Assembly: GCA_044867425.1 (NCBI GenBank)
Contig: JBIOUX010000091.1
Coordinates: 40,034 to 104,033 of the forward strand
Direction: 5' to 3'
DNA from: CAWBJP01 sp044867425
Lineage (GTDB): Bacteria > Actinomycetota > Acidimicrobiia > IMCC26256 > BP-133
DNA: 64,000 nt
Positions within the stretch are counted from its first letter, which is position 1; each line of letters opens with the position of its first letter. This document shows, one piece after another, positions 53,152 through 60,173 of the stretch. Both the position numbers and the translations under genes were made by a program. The notes under the pieces are model-generated. The model saw only the letters and a list, made by a program, of their open reading frames with translations. It was not told the DNA's origin and searched no databases.

Positions 53152-54254
53152 TCAGGCCCGCGGTGACGAAGTCCCAAGCGGGAACTCCAGGGTCTCGCCA
53201 GGCCGGAGCGAGGCGAACTCGCCGAGGTAGCCGACGGTGATCGGAGGCATCAGCCCGTCACGGGAGGTGACGCGGACACGCGTGCCCGTCACCCGCACCA
53301 CGAGCGGATGGTCCCGGTAGGAGATCGTGAACTCCGCAGAGCCGAGCTCCTCGGGCCAGAAAGGATTGAGCCACAAGGCGTCGTCCCGGGTTTCCACGCC
53401 TGCGAAGCAGCGCTGCAGGAGTTCCACGGTTCCCGCCATGGCGGCGAGGTGGATGCCCTTGGCCGTCGTGCCCCCTGGACGTCGGCCACGTCGCTCCGGA
53501 GCGCCTCGATGAAGCACTCCTCGTGCTCCACGCCGACCAGCCAGATGGCCCGGGCCAGGGTGTGGGCCAGTGGCAGGAAGAGGAGCGTGGTCTCGTCCGG
53601 GCCCAGGAAGCTCTCTGCCGCCTCGAGTACCTGGCGCACGTTGGTCCGCAGGTTGCCGTGGGTCAGCAGGCAACCCTTGGGGCGGCCGGTGGTCCCCGAG
53701 GTGTAGACGATCGTGGCCAGGTCGGCGGTGCGCAACCGCCCGAGGCGGTCGTCCAGGGCGGTGTCGGGCACGCCGGCGCCCCGCCGGATGAGCTCCTCCA
53801 GGCCGCCGTCGTCGATGACGAGCGCTTCGCAGCACCGGTGGGTCAGGCCGGCGTGCTCGTAGAGGTCGAGGTGGGCGCGCGTCTCGAGCACGGTCAGGAC
53901 GGCACCGCTGTCGGCCAGGATCCAGCTCACCTGCTCGGCCGAGGACGTGTCGTAGATCGGCACGGTCACGCCGCCGGCCATGAGGATGGCGTAGTCGACC
54001 AGCGGCCACTCGAGGCGCGTCCGGGACATGAGCGCCACCCGGTCGCCGGGGGCGACGCCCGTGGCCACGAGACCCTTGGCCAACTTCCGGACCCGGGTCG
54101 CGAACTCGGCGGCGGTGATCCATTGGAACCCGGGACCGACACGGTGGGCGGCGACGGGACGGTCGGGTTCCCGTTCGGCCCGGTCGAGGACGGGGACCAG
54201 CAGATGGGCGTCCTCGGGCAACGACTCCATGGCGGGACCGGTCACGGCGTCCAT
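53152..54254 (-). pseudogene. Acyl-CoA synthetase N-terminus fused to a GH65 C-terminus, frameshifted
   Basis: ATG at 54254 follows GAAGAGGAGACC. The first ~240 residues are an AMP-forming acyl-CoA synthetase (GDRVALMSRTRLEWPLVDYA, IVYTSGTTGRPKGCLLTHGN, LFLPLAHTLARAIWLV). The frame then changes without a stop into a glycoside hydrolase family 65 C-terminus (FIEALRSDVADVQG). A five-C run at 53471-53475 breaks the frame; restoring one base continues GTTAKGIHLAAMAGTVELL, LWLNPFWPEEL and FPLG to the stop at 53152. Both parents are truncated. A DosR-like box lies 58 bp upstream. Confidence 0.75.
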
Positions 54255-54311
54255 GGCGGTCTCCTCTTCTCGCGCGCCCACCACGATCCGCCGGGGACCG
54301 GTGCGAGGACC

Positions 54312-54327
54312 AGAGCCGAACGGCTCT
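54312..54327. promoter_or_regulatory. DosR-like box upstream of the acyl-CoA synthetase chimera
   Basis: AGAGCCGAACGGCTCT: seven-base arms inverted around AA; 58 bp before the ATG. Confidence 0.55.
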
Positions 54328-54347
54328 ACCGGCACCGTCCTTCCGGG

Positions 54348-54725
54348 CTAGTCCGCCGGCCTGACCTCGAGGATGCCCTCCATGCCCGCCGCCCGGTGTC
54401 CCGGGATGGAGCAGTAGATCTCGTAGCGGCCCTCCGCCAGCTCCCAGGTGCCGGTGCCGGTCTGGCCCGGCCACGCCTCGACCAGGTACCTCGGCTTCCC
54501 GTCGATGCGCAGATCGTGGACGACGATCCCCACGTTGTGGAGCACGACGGGGATTCGGCCGGCGGCCACCGCGATGGTCTTCGGGTCGAAGCGCATCTCG
54601 GTGGCGTCCAGTTCCAGCACGTCGCGGGTCGGCCCGGCGACGGCGGGCAGGCCGCCGCCACCGCATCCGCCCATTGCGACCAGGAGGACGGCGGCCGCTG
54701 CCAGTCCGGCCAGAGGGTTGTCCAT
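54348..54725 (-). CDS. Cupredoxin lipoprotein
   Basis: The product is 125 aa. The signal (LAGLAAAAVLLVAMGGC) ends in a lipobox-like Cys, so it is probably lipid-anchored outside the membrane. The cupredoxin domain has a complete type 1 copper site: VVHDLRIDG (His) and the loop CSIPGHRAAGMEG (Cys, His, Met). Likely a small electron carrier, possibly serving the multicopper oxidase at 37820. A box GGGGCCGGAGGTCCCAT lies 36 bp upstream. Confidence 0.83.
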   Translation of the reverse strand: MDNPLAGLAAAAVLLVAMGGCGGGGLPAVAGPTRDVLELDATEMRFDPKTIAVAAGRIPVVLHNVGIVVHDLRIDGKPRYLVEAWPGQTGTGTWELAEGRYEIYCSIPGHRAAGMEGILEVRPAD

Positions 54726-54760
54726 ACCCCGATAGTCGGCCCCCGGCCCGTCGCCGGGAA

Positions 54761-54777
54761 GGGGCCGGAGGTCCCAT
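54761..54777. promoter_or_regulatory. DosR-like box upstream of the cupredoxin lipoprotein
   Basis: GGGGCCGGAGGTCCCAT, 36 bp before the start. A second copy-like element AGAGCCGAAAGGCCCAC lies at 54818-54834. Confidence 0.62.
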
Positions 54778-54871
54778 CTTCGACGGACAGGGGTCACGGA
54801 CCATTCCGTCGCGGGCAGAGCCGAAAGGCCCACCCGGTCCCACCGCCGTTTCGGGCCTTTGTTTGCCGCGT

Positions 54872-55234
54872 TCAGAAGCTGGCGAAGCGATCTGCGTTCT
54901 CGATGAGGCGAGCGACCTCTGGCGGGGTGACCCACTGCGCACCAAGCTGCGCCAGGTCGTCTTCGGTCGCCCCACGGGCGACGGCACAGCCCTTTCAGAC
55001 GTAGACGGTTACCTCGTGCTGCCGGGCCTTGGCGAGCAACTCGCGGGCGGGTGGTATTCCGACGCCTTCCATCGCGTCGCGGATCTGAGCCGACAGGAGC
55101 TCTGTGGCGTCTCCGGCCAGCACGATGCCAACAGACTGCCCGACTTCCAGCGACCCATTGACTGCGAGATGCAAAGGGATGGATGCGCGAGTGGGGTCGG
55201 ACGAACCGCTCGTCGCCATGTACAAGATCTTCAT
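54872..55234 (-). CDS. DsrE-family protein with in-frame UGA (candidate selenoprotein)
   Basis: ATG at 55234 opens a DsrE-type protein (MKILYMATSGSSDPTRASIP, GQSVGIVLAGDATELL, IPPARELLAKARQHEVTVYV). Codon 80 is TGA (54995-54997), where family members commonly have the first Cys of a CxxC-like motif; it is followed by KGCAVARGATEDDLAQLGAQ, then VTPPEVARLIENADRFASF and a TGA at 54872. Read through, the protein is 120 aa, the normal family length, with motif U80xxC83. A GTCGCCC-GTG-GGGCGAC hairpin begins 12 bases after the UGA, matching bacterial SECIS spacing. The alternative is a point nonsense mutation. DsrE proteins handle sulfur/persulfide transfer. Confidence 0.7.
54953..54994 (-). promoter_or_regulatory. 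SECIS-like hairpin downstream of the internal UGA
   Basis: After UGA the message reads AAGGGCTGTGCC, then a seven-pair stem GTCGCCC/GGGCGAC around a GTG loop whose first base is G. Spacing from UGA to the loop is ~19 bases. Bacterial SECIS elements are loosely defined and GC-rich coding DNA forms hairpins often, so this is supportive, not conclusive. Confidence 0.45.
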
Positions 55235-55316
55235 GAGCCAACGATACGTCGGGACATGACGTCCGCCCGGAACCTTCAAGAAGCGCGGAAGCGCTTGAAA
55301 TGATGGGATCAAGAGC

Positions 55317-55799
55317 TCACGAGCCCCGCCGGCGACCGAGTCCGGGGAGGAAGCGCCCGGTGCGGGCGGCGTAGTCCCGGTAGGTGGGGTAGCGCCGCCT
55401 GAGCATCGCTTCCTCCCAGCGGGCCTTGCCGGCGAGGAGACCGAGGAGGGCGGCGGCGAGCCCGACCTTCACCGGGCTGCCGGAAGTGACCGCCCGGGCG
55501 GCGACGAAGGCGAGCAGCCCGGTGTAGATGGGGTGGCGGACGAACCGGTAGAGGCCGCCGGTCCGCAGCGATCCACGTTCGACGGGTGTGGGCAGAACGG
55601 TGAGGGACCGGCCCAGCGTGACGGCAGCGACGACCAGGACGGCGCCGCCAGCCACGGCGGCGACCGAAGCGATCTCCTCCAGCCATCCGGGCGGCGTCCA
55701 GGCGTCGCCATTCGGGGCGGCGAAGAAGGCGAGGAGAAGGGCGGCCTGGGCGGCCACCAGGCCGATGGCCAAGCCACGTTCGCGACCGGGGGAGGTCAT
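55317..55799 (-). CDS. Isoprenylcysteine methyltransferase / NnrU-like membrane protein
   Basis: The product is 160 aa with four hydrophobic segments and the ICMT/PEMT signature GGLYRFVRHPIYTGLL plus a C-terminal EEAMLRRRYPTYRDYAART. Bacterial relatives are membrane methyltransferases of unknown substrate. Located between the DsrE gene and the divergent GGDEF-like gene; the DsrE start lies 83 bp downstream of its stop. Confidence 0.8.
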   Translation of the reverse strand: MTSPGRERGLAIGLVAAQAALLLAFFAAPNGDAWTPPGWLEEIASVAAVAGGAVLVVAAVTLGRSLTVLPTPVERGSLRTGGLYRFVRHPIYTGLLAFVAARAVTSGSPVKVGLAAALLGLLAGKARWEEAMLRRRYPTYRDYAARTGRFLPGLGRRRGS

Positions 55800-55929
55800 C
55801 GGCGGTGCGAGACGGTGGCGGCCAGGCGGAAGGTCAGCAGTTCGATGTCGAACATGTTGTCAGCGCTTTCAGCCGATCGGCTCCGACCCACGACACCATC
55901 ACCGTCCGCCCGTACAGGCATCCCTGGCC

Positions 55930-55945
55930 AGAGTCGAAAGTCCGA
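55930..55945. promoter_or_regulatory. DosR-like box upstream of the GGDEF-like gene
   Basis: AGAGTCGAAAGTCCGA, ~85 bp before the ATG at 56029 in the 55800-56028 intergenic region, which otherwise shows nothing clear. Confidence 0.5.
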
Positions 55946-56028
55946 TTCCTGCGAGTCCGTCCGCCTCTTCGGGCATCCCCGCTGCGAGCGCCCCTCAAGT
56001 CCCGACGATCGCCGCCGACAAGCAGTAC

Positions 56029-56496
56029 ATGCACCACAGCGAAGACGGGTCGGTCGTGGACAGCCAAACGGGACTCCCGAACCGGGAAGGTTGGGAGGCG
56101 GTACTGGAGGCCGAAGAGCAGCGGGCCCGCCGCTACGGTGGGATCCACGGCCTCGTCCTGGTCCAGCTGGAGGTGACCGCCGCCGGCGGCCCGCCGGCTG
56201 AGCAAGCCGCACTCACCCTCGCCCGGTCGCTGCGGGGGACGGATTTCCTGGCCCGGATCGATGACCGGACGTTCGGGGTGCTGGCGCTTCACTGTGATGC
56301 CCTCGAAAGGGTGGTGGGCCGGCTGCGCGCCGCCCTGGAGAGCGCCGGCGTACCGCTCGCCGCCCTGATCGACGCCCGCGCCGCCGGACCGGATCTGCGC
56401 GCCACGTGGTCGGCAATGATCGGCGGGTCCGAGCCGGCGCCGCGCACCGCCCGGCACATCGCCTTCGTTGCGTCACCCCGGATCTCCCTGAACTGA
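56029..56496 (+). CDS. Small degenerate GGDEF-like protein
   Basis: The product is about 155 aa; the start is uncertain as no SD is visible. It begins like a GGDEF domain (DSQTGLPNREGWEAVLEAEE, matching the D-x-LTGLPNR entry), but the signature region reads FLARIDDRTFGVL, so GGDEF is lost, and the domain is short. It likely has no cyclase activity; it may bind nucleotide or a partner, or be decaying. A box lies upstream. Confidence 0.55.
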   Translation: MHHSEDGSVVDSQTGLPNREGWEAVLEAEEQRARRYGGIHGLVLVQLEVTAAGGPPAEQAALTLARSLRGTDFLARIDDRTFGVLALHCDALERVVGRLRAALESAGVPLAALIDARAAGPDLRATWSAMIGGSEPAPRTARHIAFVASPRISLN

Positions 56497-56610
56497 GCGG
56501 GGCTGTTCTCGGCCGGTGAAGTCGGCCCTTGCGTCAACTTCGGCCTCCGGCGCCACGGCCCGGCTGCACCACGCCCCGGGTGGGCATCCGGATCCTCCTA
56601 CGCCGGAGCG

Positions 56611-57696
56611 CTAGGCGGGACGTGGGCGGCCCGGCCACCCACCGCTCACGGTTGCTCCCGGGCCATCGCGCCGCTGCAGCAGCATCACCGTGAGGCCGAG
56701 CAGGGCGAGGCCGGAAAGGAGCATGGCCGCCGGAACGCCGATCGTCCCGCCGAAGAAGGTGTTCATGGCCGCCGGCAGATAGATGAACGTGCCCATCACG
56801 CCGACGGCCGTGACGAGGAACTCGTTGGTGTGGATTCCCGCGGCCACGACGGCGGCGGCGGTGGCCAACCCGAAGAGCACGCCGAAGTCGTTCCACTGGC
56901 CGCCGGTAACGCCCGCGCCGGCGAGGGCCAGCACGGCGCCCGCCACCATGCCCAGGAAGGCAGGCGGCAGCAGACGCCGGAACGAGGCCGCCAGCCACGC
57001 CCCGCCCATCGCCCACAGGGCGAACCCGACGGCTCCCTGCTCCCCCCCGGCCCAGGTGGCGGCGCCGGCGGCGGCCGCGACCAGGCCGCCCAGGCAGGCG
57101 AGGTGCTGCGCGGGCCGGTCCTTCCGCAGCCACAGCAGGCCGCTGTGGGCGGCGACCACCGAGCCCACCAGCATCGCCGCCGGTTCGCCGTTCTGGCCGA
57201 GGGTGTCGACGGCGAGCAGGCCGGTGAAGCCGGCCAGGGCGCCGGAGGCGAGCAGCAACACCACGCCCCGCAGGCGCCACAAGACCGGTTCCCCCTCGTC
57301 GCCCACCGCCAGCCCGGTGCCGGTGAGGGCGAGGGCGGTGACGGCCAGGATCATCAAGCGGCTCCACGTCGCCAGGTGGTCCCAGAAGCCGAAGACGAGC
57401 GTCACGGCGCCGACGATCACGAAGACGGCGCCCAGGTACCCGAGCGCCTCGAGCACGGGCGGAACCCGCGCCTCGGGCCCCGCTCCGGCCGCCGGTGGTG
57501 CCAGGGCACGTTCGGAAGCGAGCACGACCTCCGCCTGCTCGGCCGTGATCTGCCCGGCCTCGACGGCGCGGTGCAGAGCGGCCGCCAGGCGGTCCTCGCC
57601 CCGAGTGGGCGCGTGCACCCCCGATGCGGACCCGCTGCGGCGGGACAAGGCCGCGACCAGAACCACCACCATGACGAGGGGGAGGAACAAGTTCAT
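56611..57696 (-). CDS. Multi-spanning membrane protein (DUF2157-like)
   Basis: The product is 361 aa. An N-terminal helix, then a cytosolic motif (RGEDRLAAALHRAVEAGQIT, AEVVLASERAL) and about ten hydrophobic helices (LGYLGAVFVIVGAVTLVFGFW, VVLLLASGALAGFTGLLAV, PAAMLLSGLALLGLTVMLLQ). This resembles DUF2157 membrane proteins. Function unknown. A strong box (AGGGCCGAACGACCC) lies 60 bp upstream. Confidence 0.72.
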   Translation of the reverse strand: MNLFLPLVMVVVLVAALSRRSGSASGVHAPTRGEDRLAAALHRAVEAGQITAEQAEVVLASERALAPPAAGAGPEARVPPVLEALGYLGAVFVIVGAVTLVFGFWDHLATWSRLMILAVTALALTGTGLAVGDEGEPVLWRLRGVVLLLASGALAGFTGLLAVDTLGQNGEPAAMLVGSVVAAHSGLLWLRKDRPAQHLACLGGLVAAAAGAATWAGGEQGAVGFALWAMGGAWLAASFRRLLPPAFLGMVAGAVLALAGAGVTGGQWNDFGVLFGLATAAAVVAAGIHTNEFLVTAVGVMGTFIYLPAAMNTFFGGTIGVPAAMLLSGLALLGLTVMLLQRRDGPGATVSGGWPGRPRPA

Positions 57697-57755
57697 GGCG
57701 ACCTCCCTTCGTTGGGGGCTACCTCCACTGTGCGCCGCCGTCCCCGCCTCCCGGT

Positions 57756-57770
57756 AGGGCCGAACGACCC
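57756..57770. promoter_or_regulatory. DosR-like box upstream of the DUF2157-like gene
   Basis: AGGGCCGAACGACCC, 60 bp before the start at 57696. Confidence 0.65.
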
Positions 57771-57868
57771 GCCGATCGGCGCACGTCCACCACCAAGTGG
57801 GGGCCCGGCAGCTGATCCCGGCTCAGCGGTGGAAGGGACGAGAGTCCCGGCGTTTCTTTCTCCGGTAC

Positions 57869-58000
57869 GGGACCTTCGGCCCTACCGCCACGGCTCGGCG
57901 TGCGGGATGCTGAGTGTGGACCGAGGCCCCAAGCCCTCCGCCACCCGCTTCACCAAGAGACGCTGAGCGGGCGGCTGGAGTCGGAAGGGACCTTGGCCCG
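57869..58000. promoter_or_regulatory. Two DosR-like boxes in the 57.7-58.1 kb intergenic region
   Basis: GGGACCTTCGGCCCT (57869-57883, the consensus form) and AGGGACCTTGGCCCG (57986-58000, one base shorter in the core). The plus-strand gene they should serve is the broken one at 58126. The rest of 57771-58125 shows no gene; CTGGAGTCGG occurs twice (57974 and 58039). Confidence 0.65.
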
Positions 58001-58125
58001 CGTTTGGGCCCGGATTGGCTGGTTCGGGGAGGGCCGACTGGAGTCGGCCGGGACGAACGGCTCTGGTGCGGCTCGCCCCCGGTGAGCACCATGAGACCGT
58101 GGGCAGCACTCCTTCCCGCCAACCG

Positions 58126-58527
58126 ATGGACCGGTGGTCCCGGGCCGGCCGGGTCGTCGGGCTGCTCAGCGAGGAGGACGTCCTCGGACTGCTCACCCGA
58201 CCGGCGCCCCCTGTGATTACGGTGATCGCCCGCGGTACGAAGGAGGCGGACGAGCGGCGTCACGCCTGGATCGACAACCTTCGGGTGACGCTCATCGTCG
58301 GCGTCATCGGGGCTCACGTCGCCACCGCCTACGTGCTGGACTTCGACTGGGACTACGAGGAGCGCACGGCGAGTACGGCCAGCGAAGTCCTGCTCGGAGC
58401 AATCTTCACCATCGGACTCCTGTTCGGCATGGGCCTCCTGTTCCTCGTTGCCGGGCTCCTTAAGCCGCCCGCCTTCACCCGCAAGGGCGCGAGGCGCTTC
58501 GCCGGCGAGCCGTTCCATACTCACTGA
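58126..58527 (+). pseudogene. CBS tail plus acyltransferase-3 N-terminus remnant
   Basis: The frame first reads AGRVVGLLSEEDVLGLLTRP, which looks like the end of a CBS domain, then RRHAWIDNLRVTLIVGVIGA and GLLFGMGLLFLVAGLLKPPA followed by TRKGARRFAGE. The latter is the start of an acyltransferase family 3 membrane enzyme, which normally runs to ~350-400 residues; here it stops after ~90. It is a mosaic of two truncated genes under strong DosR-like boxes. Confidence 0.6.
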
Positions 58528-58548
58528 CCCGCGGCCGCCGGGCCGAGG

Positions 58549-59424
58549 TCAGCTCAGCGGCGGGATGACCACGACGGGGCAGGGAGCGTGATGGACGACC
58601 TGCTGGCTCACGGAACCGAGGAGGAGGCCGGCGAACCCGCCCCGCCCTCGGGACCCGACGACGAGCAGGTCGGCGCCCTTGGCCATGTCGAGCAGCGCCG
58701 GGGCGGCGCCGTCGCAGACGAGGATCGGTTCGACTGCCGGTTCACCGTCGGTGTCGGCTTCGCCGACCATGCGGTCGAGGAGCTGGCGGGCGTCTCGTTC
58801 GAACCTTCCCGGATGCGGGTCCACCACCCCGTCGTGGTAGCCGTCCAGGTGCGGCATTCGCCAGGCGTGCACGACCTCGACGGCGGCGCTTCGGAGGCGG
58901 GCCTCGTCCAACGCCCAGCACAGTGCGGTCCGGGACGTTTCCGAACCGTCCACCCCGACGACGATTCGCTCCGTCGCCCTCTCCTTCGGCGGGGCATCGG
59001 GAAGGTGCTCAGGCCGGACGACCACCACCGGGCAGCCGGCGTGCTGCACGCACTGGTGACTGACGGATCCCAGGACCAAGCCGGCGAAGCCACCGAGACC
59101 TCGATGACCGACGACGAGCATGTCAGCTCCAGAAGCGGCGTCGAGCAGAGTCCTTGCGGCCGGTCCTTCCTCCGCCCGGGGGGTGACCTCGACACCCGGG
59201 CGACCGCCCAGCTCCGTCCGGAGCAGGCCCTCCAGTTTCTTCTCTGCCGCCTCCTGCCACTTCGCGCTGTTCGCCAGGCGTCCCGCGACGGGAACGACGT
59301 AGGGGAACGTCCAGGCGTACACCGCCTCCACCACCCCCTGGCGCCGGCTCGCCTCGTCGACCGCCCAGCGGAGCGCATCATGCGAGCACGCCGAGCCATC
59401 CACGCCTACGACGATTGTTCCCAT
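58549..59424 (-). CDS. Tandem universal stress protein
   Basis: The product is 291 aa from ATG 59424 (AGGGGAGGAAACAAG upstream). Two USP domains: VVGVDGSACSHDALRWAVDE with VVGHRGLGGFAGLVLGSVS, and VVGVDGSETSRTALCWALDE with VVGSRGRGGFAGLLLGSVS; both keep Gx2Gx9GS ATP-binding motifs. This double-domain form matches DosR-regulon USPs of mycobacteria (e.g. Rv1996, Rv2005c). It starts 20 bp after the DUF1876 gene and probably shares its box at 59788. Confidence 0.9.
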   Translation of the reverse strand: MGTIVVGVDGSACSHDALRWAVDEASRRQGVVEAVYAWTFPYVVPVAGRLANSAKWQEAAEKKLEGLLRTELGGRPGVEVTPRAEEGPAARTLLDAASGADMLVVGHRGLGGFAGLVLGSVSHQCVQHAGCPVVVVRPEHLPDAPPKERATERIVVGVDGSETSRTALCWALDEARLRSAAVEVVHAWRMPHLDGYHDGVVDPHPGRFERDARQLLDRMVGEADTDGEPAVEPILVCDGAAPALLDMAKGADLLVVGSRGRGGFAGLLLGSVSQQVVHHAPCPVVVIPPLS

Positions 59425-59444
59425 CTTGTTTCCTCCCCTGACGG

Positions 59445-59711
59445 TCATCTTGTCAAGGTGACTTCGTGGCCCTCGATCGCTTCGATGTTGTCCGCGGCGG
59501 CGTGGACGAGCTGGTGAGACAGATCGGCCAGCGCACGAGCGGTGGCGAGCTCTTCACCGATGCGGGGCACGCCCGGGTCCGACGGCTGACGCCGCGCCCT
59601 CCCATAGCCCCGGAAGTTCCGGTCTCCGATCCGGACGACGGCGTCGGCCCGGGTCGAGTCCGCATCTTCGAGGAGGGACAGCTCGATGAACAGTTCCCTG
59701 CGCAGCGTCAT
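59445..59711 (-). CDS. DUF1876 protein (Rv1738-like)
   Basis: The product is 88 aa. The pattern FIELSLLEDADSTRADAVVR, DRNFRGYGRARRQPSDPGVP, RIGEELATARALADLSHQLV and DNIEAIEGH matches DUF1876, whose mycobacterial member Rv1738 is a strongly hypoxia-induced DosR target with a fold related to ribosome hibernation factors. It may act in translational shutdown during dormancy. A box (AGGTCTTTCGTCCCT) lies 77 bp upstream. Confidence 0.85.
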   Translation of the reverse strand: MTLRRELFIELSLLEDADSTRADAVVRIGDRNFRGYGRARRQPSDPGVPRIGEELATARALADLSHQLVHAAADNIEAIEGHEVTLTR

Positions 59712-59787
59712 GGCCGCCTCCGTTCTTCTGGAGCCATGGTCTCGCCGTCCGGCACCCCGGCAACAGGGCCAGGGGGCCCGCCGGCAC

Positions 59788-59802
59788 AGGTCTTTCGTCC
59801 CT
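59788..59802. promoter_or_regulatory. DosR-like box upstream of DUF1876-USP
   Basis: AGGTCTTTCGTCCCT, 77 bp before the DUF1876 start; closest to the mycobacterial box in having T in the core. Confidence 0.6.
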
Positions 59803-59828
59803 GCGCCCGAGGGCTCCCTCCCGTCGTT

Positions 59829-60173
59829 TCATCGCCACCGGACCCCCGCCAACTGGAGGCTGTTGCCCGCCACCGCCAAGGCGTAGACCGCCACGGCCGT
59901 CCAGAGGGCGGGACGGACCCAGCGTCGTGGTGAAGCCAGGAGCGCCAGGACGGCCACAGCCATGACGGCGGCGGTCTTGGCCTCGGCCAGCCATCCGCGC
60001 CGGAGCAACCAGTCGGCGATGGGGTTCAGCTCGGAACCCCGGAGCGCACCGGTGGTGACGACGTCGAGTGCATTGGCCACGGCGAGCAGCACGATGGGCA
60101 AGTAGAGGCCAAGGGCCTTTGGCCCCGTCGCCTCCGCACTGTCCCTGGTCACGTGGAGCAAGTTCCCGGTCAT
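59829..60173 (-). CDS. Small membrane protein (DUF5658-like)
   Basis: The product is 114 aa from ATG 60173, which overlaps the P-ATPase stop by four bases (ATGA). Three hydrophobic helices (LYLPIVLLAVANALDVVTTG, TAAVMAVAVLALLA, ALWTAVAVYALAVAGNSLQ) and the motif GSELNPIADWLL recall DUF5658. Likely co-transcribed with the ATPase; function unknown. Confidence 0.72.
   Translation of the reverse strand: MTGNLLHVTRDSAEATGPKALGLYLPIVLLAVANALDVVTTGALRGSELNPIADWLLRRGWLAEAKTAAVMAVAVLALLASPRRWVRPALWTAVAVYALAVAGNSLQLAGVRWR

Noticed and set aside
60111..60127. DosR-like element AAGGGCCTTTGGCCCCG
   Set aside because: It lies inside the coding sequence of the DUF5658-like gene, which overlaps the ATPase stop, so it is unlikely to be a promoter site.
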